DNA from: Hemileia vastatrix
Taxonomy: Eukaryota > Basidiomycota > Pucciniomycetes > Pucciniales > Zaghouaniaceae
Reading direction: 5' to 3'
DNA length: 64,000 nucleotides
Assembly (NCBI GenBank): GCA_030280995.1
Contig: JASXTE010000008.1
Span: forward strand, 6,157,001-6,221,000
Shown: piece by piece, positions 9,976-21,300 of the stretch
Layout of the letters: each line of letters opens with the position of its first letter
How positions within the stretch are numbered: position 1 is the stretch's first letter
Made by a program: the position numbers and the translations under genes
Notes under the pieces: generated by a model
Told to the model about the DNA's origin: nothing
Seen by the model: the letters and a program-made list of their open reading frames with translations, nothing else
Database searches by the model: none

Positions 9976-12900
9976 CCCCCCCTTAATACCAGACCCATGA
10001 GTTTGAGGAGATAAGACAGCTTGACTTTTCCTAAAGATTTTGTAAGAAGATCAGCCACCATGTGTTCAGTTGAAATGTGTTGAAGCTGAAAATGATTTTT
10101 GTTGATGCTTTCAGTAATCCAACAAAGTTGAGTGTCCACATGTTTTGATCTTTGACGGTATCTGAGTGAATCCTTGCATTGTGAAATGGAACTGGCATTG
10201 TCAGCAAGGATTAAAGGTGAAGGTGACTTAGGAATATTGAAGGAAGTAAGTAATTTAGTCAGCCAGATTGCTTCACATCCAGCATCCACAATGCCTCTGA
10301 ACTCAGCTTCAGTACTAGAGATAGTGACGACTTGCTGCTTTTTAGAACTCCAGGAAATAGCTCCTCCATTGAGTATGGCAACATACCCTCCAGTTGAGCG
10401 CCTGGTATCAGGATCCCCAGCATAATCAGTGTCAGAGTAAATAAGAGGACAGAGTGATGGATGATTTGGAATTGGGCATTTTCCTCCAAAAGTGAGAGAT
10501 GATGATGAAGTGGCACGCAGATATCTGAAAGTGTGTTTGACAGCAAGCCAGTGTTTGATACCTGGTTCAATGAGATGTTGAGATAATGCACCAACTGCAA
10601 AAGAGAGATCAGGTCTTGTTGCAACAGACAAATAGTTGAGTGCACCAATAGCAGAGCGGTAATTGATTTTCAGAGCATTGAATTCAGCAATTTCTTCACT
10701 GGTTGCTTTGACAGGATAATCATTTGGGGATAAGGGAGTGAGACAGGGATTACAGTTGGCCATATTCCAGTTGGACAAAACTTTTTCAGCATAAGAATCT
10801 TGTGATAAAGAAAGAGTACGTGCTGTTCTGTTCCTGGTGAGACGCATTCCCAAAATCCAAGTGGCAGGACCAAGATCATCCATCTCAAATTCAGTTTTGA
10901 TTTTGTCTTTGAACCAAAGAAAATGATTACCAGTAATGACCATATCATCAACATGAAGATAAATGATACAGATTTGTGATTTGTTTCTCCAAACATACAC
11001 ACACTGATCACACTTAAGGGGGGAGAAGTTGAGCTTGCACAAGTAGTCATTTATACGTGAATTCCAGCAAAAGGGAGCTTGTTTGATGCCATAAAGAGGA
11101 CGCAACAATTGGCAAACTTTACCTTCATTTCCAGCAGTTAGTGTTCCTTCAGGTTGTTCCATATAAACAGTTTCATTTAAGTTTCCCTGGAGAAAAGCTG
11201 CCACTACATCCATTTGATGAACATCCCAGTCAAAATAAGCTGCTAAAGAAAGAATGGTCCTGAGAGAAGTGATCCGTCCAGTGGGTGCAAAAGTTTCATG
11301 AAAATCTATTCCTAGGATTTGAGAATATCCTTTTGCTACACAACGGGCTTTGAACTTGGAAACACCACCATCAGCATTAGGTTTAACCCTGAAAACCCAC
11401 CTGCAGCCAATTACATTAGCTTTTTCAGGCCTGGGGACAATTTTCCAAGTGTTACAACGCTGAAGTGCTTGATGTTCATGTTTCACAGCCTCTGCCCATT
11501 CTGCTGAATATTTGGAATAGATTGCTTGCTTATAACACTGGGGTTCAGGAATTTCATGAGCTAGCAAGGGAGCTTCTAGAGAGAAAGCAAAGGCATTTGC
11601 TGCATATAACCCAAGAGGGTCAGGAGAATCAGAGTAGGAATCATGTTGATAATGATCATAATAAATCTGACGTAAATGTTCAGGAGTGGATGTTTCAGCT
11701 GAAGAGTTGTCAGAATAACTGGGGGATTGTGATGAGGGAACATAATCAGGATCTGCTGGATTGTCTGGCTCAATTGATGAATATGATGGATCAGATTGAC
11801 TGGAACCTTCTTCATCTGGGACATTGGAATGAGGTAATCTTGTTAAGTGGCCAGGTGAAGGACAAGGAGTTGAATTAGAAGGTGTGCCGGACATGTGAAA
11901 ATCAGAGGAAGAAGAAGAAGAAGGAGAATTATCTTCAGAATGTGAATCAGAAATGTTTCCTGAGGATGGATCATGAGTTGGAGACTCAGAAGGAGATTGA
12001 GCTGGAGAAAAGGAAAGTCCAGGTGTTGGAAGTGGTTGACTGTCATGAATTTGATCTGGAATTTGCTTCATCAGTTGTGACCATTGAGGGCGCTTAAATC
12101 TGGAGTCAAGAAAGGGGAAGAAATTTTCATTGAAGGCCACAGATTTGGCAATAACAATCTTTTTAAGCTCAAGATCCCAAACACGATAATTTGTTGTTCC
12201 AACTTCATATCCAAGCATGACACACTTTCTGGCATTAGCTGAAAACTTTCCAGGACGTTGATGTTTATCAAGAAAAGCATAGCAAGCACAACCAAAAACT
12301 CTGAGGTGTGAGACTCTGGGTTTGGATTTATTCCAGGCTTCAAAAGGAGTTGATTTGTTTTGAAGAGCTTTGGTTGGTAATCTGTTTTCAAGATATACTG
12401 CTGTTTTAACTGCTTCAGACCATAGGTGAATTGGTGCATTAGAATGAAACATCATGGTTTTGGATTTTTCAGTGGTAATACGGTTTCCTCTCTCAGAAAT
12501 TGGATTTTGTTGGGGAGTGTAAGGAGCCGTAACTTGAAGAGCAATGCCATGTTGTTTAAGAAAGTTGACCAGACTAGAGTTGATATACTCACCACCACCG
12601 TCACAAACAAGCTTTTTGATTTTGAAGCCAGATTGCAGCTCTACAGATGCCTTGTATTCCAAGAAATATTTGAATACTTGGGCTTTTGAGGAAAGAAGGT
12701 AAACATGACGGTATGAAGTGGCCTGATCAGTGAACTTAAGGTAATACTGAGAACCATCAAAAGAAGGAGGTTGAATTTTCCCAGATAAATCCGTGTGGAT
12801 AACTTCAAGAGGATTTTTGGCAACAGGCAACTGGCCAGGAAAGGAAGCATGGGTTTGTTTACCCAACACACACGGTTCACAAAAATGCATTTCAGAATCA

Positions 12901-14432
12901 GACAAACTAGAACTAGATACATCAGATGCCATTCCATTAAAAAGTTTTTGAATATATGGGGCGTATGGATGTCCTAATCTGTTGTGCCAGAGAGTTAGAG
13001 ACTGACTTGAAGCTTTTGCATAAAGAGCTGAGGAATTAGGGGGAGACATGCCTTGTGGAACCACAGAAACTTCAAATAATGAATTGGAGATGACTCCTCC
13101 CATATAATTCTTTCCATTACGTGAAATAATGAAGTTTGATGTAGGATTAACTGGTGCAGGGATGAGAAGACAACCAGTTCTCCAAAGACGTCCCAGGGAG
13201 ATGAGATTCCTTCCAAGATCAGGGACATAAAGAGCATCAGAAAAGAAAACTTTTCCTTCCATTCCTCCAGAAGCAGCAACAGTTCCTTTTCCAGTTGCAT
13301 AGATTGATTTCCCAATACCAGCAAGTTGAATTCGAATGTTGACAGGTTGAAAGGTGATGAAACTGTCTCTGTTGTTAAACATATGACAGCTGGCCCCAGA
13401 ATCAATAATTGGAGAAAGGTTTGAGGAATGAGAAGCCATGGAAGCAGAAGCGTTGATAATGCAGTCAGAATTTGATTTTTCAGACAAGCAGGCAACAGCT
13501 GTAAAAAGAAATTCTTCATCAGAAGGGAAGACAAAAGCACAATTGGCCGTGACATCAGGTTGTTCTTCCTGAGGAGGGGGAACAGGAGTTGCTTTGTTGG
13601 AATTGTCCTTTGATGGGGCAGCTGAGTTGGCTTGGTTCTTCTTGGGACGCAATTCAGGATGTTGAACAAAGCAATGATTGTCATCATGTCCAACATTTTG
13701 ACCATGAACAGAACATGAGAGTTTGCTGCGTGCCTTGGATTTGGATGATTTTGATGATTTGGCTGAGGCAGAGTGAGCATTGACATTTGACATAGCATTG
13801 TGAAATTCATCAACAACTTTGTCATCAGCAGCGTAATCCAGGAAAGAAGATAAAACATCATCCAGATGCAGGTGATCAATTTCCTGTCTGTCTCTGGTGA
13901 GCAAACCACGCCAATGTTTGAAGGAAGGTGGAAGAGTGGCAAAAAAGAGATAAATAAGAATTTCCTGGGGAATGATGAGCCCAGAACGGATCATATGGAA
14001 GTTAATGCCTTTGAATGCATCAACATGAGTTTTGGGGTCTCCTCCTTCAGAAAGAGAAAGAGTAACCATAGAGAGAAAGTGAGAAATCCGTGATCCAACT
14101 TTATTGCTGGCGTGTCTTCTTGCAAGAACAGACCACATTTGAGCAGAGGTGTGGCAAGTGTTGACCAGCTTCTTGTTAACATCATCCAATCTGGTGATGA
14201 TTTCATACCTGCACCTGGTGTCATTTTTGATCCATAAAGCAAGTTGAGCTTTGATTTCAGCGTCTGAAGGTGAACCATCATTGTGAGGAACAGGGGCAGG
14301 GACTTGTCCAGAAACAATGCCAAAAAGATCCAGAACTTCAAAGTGAAGACGCATAATGTGTTCCCAGGTGTCATAGGATTCGTCAGTAAGAGGGGTGACC
14401 ATAACCTTACTTGAATCCTGATTGGAGGCCAT
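9948..14432 (-). CDS. Gag-Pol polyprotein of M1, intact (1,494 aa)
   Basis: One uninterrupted frame with all domains; the protein reads the same as that of copy D (37612-42096), where the domain map is given. Start ATG at 14430-14432, 158 nt from the 5' LTR; stop inside the 3' LTR (last 28 nt, 9948-9975). Type-A residues at the diagnostic sites: V294, T360, A386, N442, H820, N835, P872, S1403. As it lies antisense inside P2, transcription from the P2 LTR would make RNA complementary to this gene. Expression could come from its own 5' LTR at 14591-15506. Confidence 0.96.
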   Translation of the reverse strand: MASNQDSSKVMVTPLTDESYDTWEHIMRLHFEVLDLFGIVSGQVPAPVPHNDGSPSDAEIKAQLALWIKNDTRCRYEIITRLDDVNKKLVNTCHTSAQMWSVLARRHASNKVGSRISHFLSMVTLSLSEGGDPKTHVDAFKGINFHMIRSGLIIPQEILIYLFFATLPPSFKHWRGLLTRDRQEIDHLHLDDVLSSFLDYAADDKVVDEFHNAMSNVNAHSASAKSSKSSKSKARSKLSCSVHGQNVGHDDNHCFVQHPELRPKKNQANSAAPSKDNSNKATPVPPPQEEQPDVTANCAFVFPSDEEFLFTAVACLSEKSNSDCIINASASMASHSSNLSPIIDSGASCHMFNNRDSFITFQPVNIRIQLAGIGKSIYATGKGTVAASGGMEGKVFFSDALYVPDLGRNLISLGRLWRTGCLLIPAPVNPTSNFIISRNGKNYMGGVISNSLFEVSVVPQGMSPPNSSALYAKASSQSLTLWHNRLGHPYAPYIQKLFNGMASDVSSSSLSDSEMHFCEPCVLGKQTHASFPGQLPVAKNPLEVIHTDLSGKIQPPSFDGSQYYLKFTDQATSYRHVYLLSSKAQVFKYFLEYKASVELQSGFKIKKLVCDGGGEYINSSLVNFLKQHGIALQVTAPYTPQQNPISERGNRITTEKSKTMMFHSNAPIHLWSEAVKTAVYLENRLPTKALQNKSTPFEAWNKSKPRVSHLRVFGCACYAFLDKHQRPGKFSANARKCVMLGYEVGTTNYRVWDLELKKIVIAKSVAFNENFFPFLDSRFKRPQWSQLMKQIPDQIHDSQPLPTPGLSFSPAQSPSESPTHDPSSGNISDSHSEDNSPSSSSSSDFHMSGTPSNSTPCPSPGHLTRLPHSNVPDEEGSSQSDPSYSSIEPDNPADPDYVPSSQSPSYSDNSSAETSTPEHLRQIYYDHYQHDSYSDSPDPLGLYAANAFAFSLEAPLLAHEIPEPQCYKQAIYSKYSAEWAEAVKHEHQALQRCNTWKIVPRPEKANVIGCRWVFRVKPNADGGVSKFKARCVAKGYSQILGIDFHETFAPTGRITSLRTILSLAAYFDWDVHQMDVVAAFLQGNLNETVYMEQPEGTLTAGNEGKVCQLLRPLYGIKQAPFCWNSRINDYLCKLNFSPLKCDQCVYVWRNKSQICIIYLHVDDMVITGNHFLWFKDKIKTEFEMDDLGPATWILGMRLTRNRTARTLSLSQDSYAEKVLSNWNMANCNPCLTPLSPNDYPVKATSEEIAEFNALKINYRSAIGALNYLSVATRPDLSFAVGALSQHLIEPGIKHWLAVKHTFRYLRATSSSSLTFGGKCPIPNHPSLCPLIYSDTDYAGDPDTRRSTGGYVAILNGGAISWSSKKQQVVTISSTEAEFRGIVDAGCEAIWLTKLLTSFNIPKSPSPLILADNASSISQCKDSLRYRQRSKHVDTQLCWITESINKNHFQLQHISTEHMVADLLTKSLGKVKLSYLLKLMGLVLRGGVEISASNT

Positions 14433-14576
14433 GATTTGGTCGAGTCAACAGCAAAGATTTGGAGAGAAAGAAGATGAGATGTGAAGAGGATGATCCAAAA
14501 TCTGAGAGAAAAGGCTGTTTTATTGTCCAGTAAGCGGTTTTGTTGTAAGTATTCTTGAGAAAGGTGCTTTAGGCAA

Positions 14577-14590
14577 CTGGGCCCATAACC
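14577..14590 (-). other. Primer binding site of M1
   Basis: Reverse complement of GGTTATGGGCCCAG, touching the 5' LTR, whose inner end is TGTAG (CTTCTACA on the element strand). Confidence 0.85.
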
Positions 14591-15506
14591 TGTAGAAGTT
14601 TTAGCACAGAGGAAAGCTAAACACAGGTCAATCAGCAACTGTGCACCTTACAACAACAAGTAACTACAACAAAGCGTGTGCTAAAACTGGACAAAAGACT
14701 CTATTCTCCCCACACAGTGCAAAGACTGTCAGATGCGGCCAAAAGGGAAAGCAGTGGACAGGAAGAAGCAGTGGAAGGGATAAAGAGAATAGAGAGAAAG
14801 AGAAAGAAAAAGATTTGGATTTCATTGCAAAAACAAACATACCTAAACACAGGTCAATCAGCAACTGTGCACCTTACAACAACAAGTAACTACAACAAAG
14901 CGTGTGCTAAAACTATAAGGGACACAAGTGTGAGCTGCTGTGGTTAGGACTAAAAGAATCAGAGAAAAGATAACAGAAAAGAAAAGGAAAGAACCTGGAC
15001 AAAAGACTCTATTCTCCCCACACAGTGCAAAGACTGTCAGATGCGGCCAAAAGGGAAAGCAGTGGACAGGAAGAAGCAGTGGAAGGGATAAAGAGAATAG
15101 AGAGAAAGAGAAAGAAAAAGATTTGGATGGGGAAAACGGAAATGGCAAAGAGAGGGCTCATTATATGACAAAGTCCACCATCCAAAACAATAGAAACTAA
15201 CACGACGTCGACAAAACTACTAAACTACAATACAGAAAAAGAGACAGGTTCACATCCAAGGAAAAAGTTCCCAGCCGGGGAAAAGATTCACACTCCAGGT
15301 AAAGAAACACGTCCTCGAGGTCCAGAATCAATACATTGACTCCGGGTGGGAAAGAAATGTTGTTCTTGATGCTGGAGCTCGTATCTTTGAAGTTCCTCGG
15401 CGGAAAAGGTCAGGAAAAGAGGATATGAGCAAGGAGAATGACTTGAGACGATGGTAAGAAGCTGGAGTAAGGAATGGGTCAGGTATTAGAGGCAGAAATT
15501 TCAACA
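14591..15506 (-). repeat. 5' LTR of M1 (916 bp, type A)
   Basis: Ends CTTCTACA on its own strand, unlike the 3' LTR of the same copy (CTTCTTCA). Joined at 15506 directly to P2 sequence starting TGGTT. Confidence 0.95.
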
Positions 15507-16475
15507 TGGTTCAAAGACAAAATCAAAACTGAATTTGAGATGGATGATCTTGGTCCTGCCACTTGGATTTTGGGAATGCGTCTCACCAGGAACAGAACAG
15601 CACGTACTCTTTCTTTATCACAAGATTCTTATGCTGAAAAAGTTTTGTCCAACTGGAATATGGCCAACTGTAATCCCTGTCTCACTCCCTTATCCCCAAA
15701 TGATTATCCTGTCAAAGCAACCAGTGAAGAAATTGCTGAATTCAATGCTCTGAAAATCAATTACCGCTCTGCTATTGGTGCACTCAACTATTTGTCTGTT
15801 GCAACAAGACCTGATCTCTCTTTTGCAGTTGGTGCATTATCTCAACATCTCATTGAACCAGGTATCAAACACTGGCTTGCTGTCAAACACACTTTCAGAT
15901 ATCTGCGTGCCACTTCATCATCATCTCTCACTTTTGGAGGAAAATGCCCAATTCCAAATCATCCATCACTCTGTCCTCTTATTTACTCTGACACTGATTA
16001 TGCTGGGGATCCTGATACCAGGCGCTCAACTGGAGGGTATGTTGCCATACTCAATGGAGGAGCTATTTCCTGGAGTTCTAAAAAGCAGCAAGTCGTCACT
16101 ATCTCTAGTACTGAAGCTGAGTTCAGAGGCATTGTGGATGCTGGATGTGAAGCAATCTGGCTGACTAAATTACTTACTTCCTTCAATATTCCTAAGTCAC
16201 CTTCACCTTTAATCCTTGCTGACAATGCCAGTTCCATTTCACAATGCAAGGATTCACTCAGATACCGTCAAAGATCAAAACATGTGGACACTCAACTTTG
16301 TTGGATTACTGAAAGCATCAACAAAAATCATTTTCAGCTTCAACACATTTCAACTGAACACATGGTGGCTGATCTTCTTACAAAATCTTTAGGAAAAGTC
16401 AAGCTGTCTTATCTCCTCAAACTCATGGGTCTGGTATTAAGGGGGGGTGTTGAAATTTCTGCCTCTAATACCTGA
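15507..16475 (+). pseudogene. Gag-Pol of P2, residues 1173-1494 (RT tail and RNase H)
   Basis: Starts at W1173, just after the HVDD motif, and stays in frame to the stop in the 3' LTR. It holds the end of the RT and the whole RNase H domain but no catalytic RT residue. Bases 15507-16307 repeat 8259-9059 without a difference that I can see. An in-frame ATG in the adjacent M1 LTR (15474) would allow a 333-residue product; I see no reason to think it is made. Confidence 0.9.
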
Positions 16476-17363
16476 CCCATTCCTTACTCCAGCTTCTTAC
16501 CATCGTCTCAAGTCATTCTCCTTGCTCATATCCTCTTTTCCTGACCTTTTCCGCCGAGGAACTTCAAAGATACGAGCTCCAGCATCAAGAACAACATTTC
16601 TTTCCCACCCGGAGTCAATGTATTGATTCTGGACCTCGAGGACGTGTTTCTTTACCTGGAGTGTGAATCTTTTCCCCGGCTGGGAACTTTTTCCTTGGAT
16701 GTGAACCTGTCTCTTTTTCTGTATTGTAGTTTAGTAGTTTTGTCGACGTCGTGTTAGTTTCTATTGTTTTGGATGGTGGACTTTGTCATATAATGAGCCC
16801 TCTCTTTGCCATTTCCGTTTTCCCCATCCAAATCTTTTTCTTTCTCTTTCTCTCTATTCTCTTTATCCCTTCCACTGCTTCTTCCTGTCCACTGCTTTCC
16901 CTTTTGGCCGCATCTGACAGTCTTTGCACTGTGTGGGGAGAATAGAGTCTTTTGTCCAGGTTCTTTCCTTTTCTTTTCTGTTATCTTTTCTCTGATTCTT
17001 TTAGTCCTAACCACAGCAGCTCACACTTGTGTCCCTTATAGTTTTAGCACACGCTTTGTTGTAGTTACTTGTTGTTGTAAGGTGCACAGTTGCTGATTGA
17101 CCTGTGTTTAGGTATGTTTGTTTTTGCAATGAAATCCAAATCTTTTTCTTTCTCTTTCTCTCTATTCTCTTTATCCCTTCCACTGCTTCTTCCTGTCCAC
17201 TGCTTTCCCTTTTGGCCGCATCTGACAGTCTTTGCACTGTGTGGGGAGAATAGAGTCTTTTGTCCAGTTTTAGCACACGCTTTGTTGTAGTTACTTGTTG
17301 TTGTAAGGTGCACAGTTGCTGATTGACCTGTGTTTAGCTTTCCTCTGTGCTAAAACTTCTACA
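16448..17363 (+). repeat. 3' LTR of P2 (916 bp, type A)
   Basis: Purine tract 16439-16447 precedes it. By eye identical to the 5' LTR 3669-4584. Followed by CGGGT, the right target duplication. Confidence 0.95.
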
Positions 17364-17527
17364 CGGGTGGGAAAGAAATGTTGTTCTTGATGCTGGAGCT
17401 CGTATTTTTGAAGTTCCTCGGCGGAAAAGGTCAGGAAAAGAGGATATGAGCAAGGAGAATGACTTGAGACGATGGTAAGAAGCTGGAGTAAGGAATGGGT
17501 CAGGTATTAGAGGCAGAAATTTCAACA
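17364..17527 (-). repeat. H1 continued: minus LTR fragment, LTR positions 164-1
   Basis: Resumes H1 after P2, starting with the repeated CGGGT and ending TTTCAACA, a true LTR terminus. One difference from type A is visible (TATTTTTGAAG for TATCTTTGAAG). Whether H1 was a solo LTR or the end of an element is not visible. Confidence 0.92.
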
Positions 17528-18164
17528 TAGTTTAGTAGTTTTGTCGACGTCGTGTTAGTTTCTATTGTTTTGGATGGTGGACTTTGTCATATAATGAGGC
17601 CTCTCTTTGCCATTTCCGTTTTCCCCATCCAAATCTTTTTCTTTCTCTTTCTCTCTATTCTCTTTATCCCTTCCACTGCTTCTTCCTGTCCACTGCTTTC
17701 CCTTTTGGCCGCATCTGACAGTCTTTGCACTGTGTGGGGAGAATAGAGTCTTTTGTCCAGGTTCTTTCCTTTTCTTTTCTGTTATCTTTTCTCTAATTCT
17801 TTTAGTCCTAACCACAGCAGCTCACACTTGTGTCCCTTATAGTTTTAGCACACGCTTTGTTGTAGTTACTTGTTGTTGTAAGGTGCACAGTTGCTGATTG
17901 ACCTGTGTTTAGGTATGTTTGTTTTTGCAATGAAATCCAAATCTTTTTCTTTCTCTTTCTCTCTATTCTCTTTATCCCTTCCACTGCTTCTTCCTGTCCA
18001 CTGCTTTCCCTTTTGGCCGCATCTGACAGTCTTTGCACTGTGTGGGGAGAATAGAGTCTTTTGTCCAGTTTTAGCACACGCTTTGTTGTAGTTACTTGTT
18101 GTTGTAAGGTGCACAGTTGCTGATTGACCTGTGTTTAGCTTTCCTCTGTGCTAAAACTTCTTCA
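17528..18164 (+). repeat. 5' LTR of B1, positions 280-916 (type B)
   Basis: Begins at TAGTT, the site where H1 entered, and ends CTTCTTCA next to the PBS. Shares type-B differences with 22780-23695 (for example ATGAGGCCTC after the TATA-like box). The first part of the LTR would be left of the window. Confidence 0.92.
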
Positions 18165-18178
18165 GGTTATGGGCCCAG
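18165..18178 (+). other. Primer binding site of B1
   Basis: GGTTATGGGCCCAG directly after CTTCTTCA, the type-B LTR end. Confidence 0.85.
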
Positions 18179-18322
18179 TTGCCTAAAGCACCTCTCTCAA
18201 GAATACTTACAACAAAACCGCTTACTGGACAATAAAACAGCCTTTTCTCTCAGATTTTGGATCATCCTCTTCATATCTCATCTTCTTTCTCTCCAAATCT
18301 TTGCTGTTGACTCGACCAAATC

Positions 18323-21300
18323 ATGGCCTCCAATCAGGATTCAAGTAAGGTTATGGTCACCCCTCTCACTGACGAATCCTATGACACCTGGGAACACATT
18401 ATGCGTCTTCACTTTGAAGTTCTGGATCTTTTTGGCATTGTTTCTGGACAAGTCCCTGCCCCTGTTCCTCACAATGATGGTTCACCTTCAGACGCTGAAA
18501 TCAAAGCTCAACTTGCTTTATGGATCAAAAATGACACCAGGTGCAGGTATGAAATCATCACCAGATTGGATGATGTTAACAAGAAGCTGGTCAACACTTG
18601 CCACACCTCCGCTCAAATGTGGTCTGTTCTTGCAAGAAGACACGCCAGCAATAAAGTTGGATCACGGATTTCTCACTTTCTCTCTATGGTTACTCTTTCT
18701 CTTTCTGAAGGAGGAGACCCCAAAACTCATGTTGATGCATTCAAAGGCATTAACTTCCATATGATCCGTTCTGGGCTCATCATTCCCCAGGAAATTCTTA
18801 TTTATCTCTTTTTTGCCACTCTTCCACCCTCCTTCAAACATTGGCGTGGTTTGCTCACCAGAGACAGACAGGAAATTGATCACCTGCATCTGGATGATGT
18901 TTTATCTTCTTTCCTGGATTACGCTGCTGATGACAAAGTTGTTGATGAATTTCACAATGCTATGTCAAATGTCAATGCTCACTCTGCCTCAGCTAAATCA
19001 TCAAAATCATCCAAATCCAAGGCACGCAGCAAACTCTCATGTTCTGTTCATGGTCAAAATGTTGGACATGATGACAATCATTGCTTTGTTCAACATCCTG
19101 AACTCCGTCCCAAGAAGAACCAAGCCAACTCAGCTGCCCCATCAAAGGACAATTCCAACAAAGCAACTCCTGTTCCCCCTCCTCAGGAAGAACAACCTGA
19201 TGCCACGGCCAATTGTGCTTTTGTCTTCCCTTCTGATGAAGAATTTCTTTTTACAGCTGTTGCCTGTTTGTCTGAAAAATCAAATTCTGACTGCATTATC
19301 AACGCTTCTGCTTCCATGGCTTCTCATTCCTCAAACCTTTCTCCAATTATTGATTCTGGGGCCAGCTGTCATATGTTTAACAACAGAGACAGTTTTATCA
19401 GTTTTCAACCTGTCAACATTCGAATTCAACTTGCTGGTATTGGGAAATCAATCTATGCAACTGGAAAAGGAACTGTTGTTGCTTCTGGAGGAATGGAAGG
19501 AAAAGTTTTCTTTTCTGATGCTCTTTATGTCCCTGATCTTGGAAGGAATCTCATCTCCCTGGGACGTCTTTGGAGAACTGGTTGTCTTCTCATCCCTGCA
19601 CCAGTTAATCCTACATCAAACTTCATTATTTCACGTAATGGAAAGTATTATATGGGAGGAGTCATCTCCAATTCATTATTTGAAGTTTCTGTGGTTCCAC
19701 AAGGCATGTCTCCCCCTAATTCCTCAGCTCTCTATGCAAAAGCTTCAAGTCAGTCTCTAACTCTCTGGCACAACAGATTAGGACATCCCTACGCCCCATA
19801 TATTCAAAAACTTTTTAATGGAATGGCATCTGATGTATCTAGTTCTAGTTTGTCTGACTCTGAAATGCATTTTTGTGAACCGTGTGTGTTGGGTAAACAA
19901 ACCCATGCTTCCTTTCCTGGCCAGTTGCCTGTTGCCAAAAATCCTCTTGAAGTTATCCACACGGATTTATCTGGTAAAATTCAGCCTCCTTCTTTTGATG
20001 GTTCTCAGTATTACCTTAAGTTCACTGATCAGGCCACTTCATACCGTCATGTTTACCTTCTTTCCTCAAAAGCCCAAGTATTCAAATATTTCTTGGAATA
20101 TAAGGCATCTGTAGAGCTGCAATCTGGCTTTAAAATCAAAAAGCTTGTTTGTGACGGCGGTGGTGAGTATATCAACTCTAGTCTGGTCAACTTTCTTAAA
20201 CAACATGGCATTGCTCTTCAAGTTACGGCTCCTTACACTCCCCAACAAAATCCAATTTCTGAGAGAGGAAACCGTATTACTACTGAAAAATCCAAAACCA
20301 TGATGTTTCATTCTAATGCACCAATTCACCTATGGTCTGAAGCAGTTAAAACAGCAGTATATCTTGAAAACAGATTACCAACCAAAGCTCTTCAAAACAA
20401 ATCAACTCCTTTTGAAGCCTGGAATAAATCCAAACCCAGAGTTTCACACCTCAGAGTTTTTGGTTGTGCTTGCTATGCTTTTCTTGATAAACATCAACGT
20501 CCTGGAAAGTTTTCAGCTAATGCCAGAAAGTGTGTCATGCTTGGATATGAAGTTGGAACAACAAATTATCGTGTTTGGGACCTTGAGCTTAAAAAGATTG
20601 TTATTGCCAAATCTGTGGCCTTCAATGAAAATTTCTTCCCCTTTCTTGACTCCAGATTTAAGCGCCCTCAATGGTCACAACTGATGAAGCAAATTCCAGA
20701 TCAAATTCATGACAGTCAACCACTTCCAACACCTGGCCTTTCCTTTTCTCCAGCTCAATCTCCTTCTGAGTCTCCAACTCCTGATCCATCCTCAGGAAAC
20801 ATTTCTGATTCACATTCTGAAGATGATTCTCCTTCTTCTTCTTCTTCCTCTGATTTTCACATGTCAGGCACACCTTCCAATTCAACTCCTTGTCCTTCAC
20901 CTGGCCACTTAACAAGATTACCTCATTCCAATGTCCAAGATGAAGAAGGTTCCAGTCAATCTGATCCATCATATTCATCAATTGAGCCAGACAATCCAGC
21001 AGATCCTGATTATGTTCCCTCATCACAATCCCCCAGTTATTCTGACAACTCTTCAGCTGAAACATCCACTCCTGAACATTTACGTCAGATTTATTATGAT
21101 CATTATCAACATGATTCCTACTCTGATTCTCCTGATCCTCTTGGGTTATATGCAGCAAATGCCTTTGCTTTCTCTCTAGAAGCTCCCTTGCTAGCTCATG
21201 AAATTCCTGAACCCCAGTGTTATAAGCAAGCAATCTATTCCAAATATTCAGCAGAATGGGCAGAGGCTGTGAAACATGAACATCAAGCACTTCAGCGTTG

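Larger units (their letters stand above)
9060..15506 (-). mobile_element. M1: full-length minus-strand copia copy, flanks discordant
   Basis: Complete 6,447-bp unit: 3' LTR 9060-9975, internal 9976-14590, 5' LTR 14591-15506. Left flank GGATT (9055-9059), right flank TGGTT (15507-15511): no 5-bp duplication. Instead 801 bp of P2 is present on both sides. The LTR ends differ: TGAAG at 9060, TGTAG at 14591. Confidence 0.95.
3669..17363 (+). mobile_element. P2: copia copy with CGGGT target duplications, split by M1
   Basis: 5' LTR 3669-4584, internal 4585-9059, minus copy M1 9060-15506, internal 15507-16447, 3' LTR 16448-17363. CGGGT at 3664-3668 and 17364-17368 flanks it, so P2 entered minus LTR H1 as one clean integration. 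The internal pieces overlap: 15507-16307 repeats 8259-9059 (801 bp), so M1 is not bounded by a normal 5-bp duplication. Confidence 0.93.

Noticed and set aside
9055..15511. M1 as a simple nested insertion with a 5-bp duplication
   Set aside because: GGATT and TGGTT do not match and the flanking sequence jumps back 801 bp.
20658..21290. Antisense ORF of 210 codons inside B1's Ser/Pro linker
   Set aside because: In type A copies the same stretch is split into 71- and 137-codon ORFs; it mirrors the repetitive linker of the real gene and has no recognisable domain.
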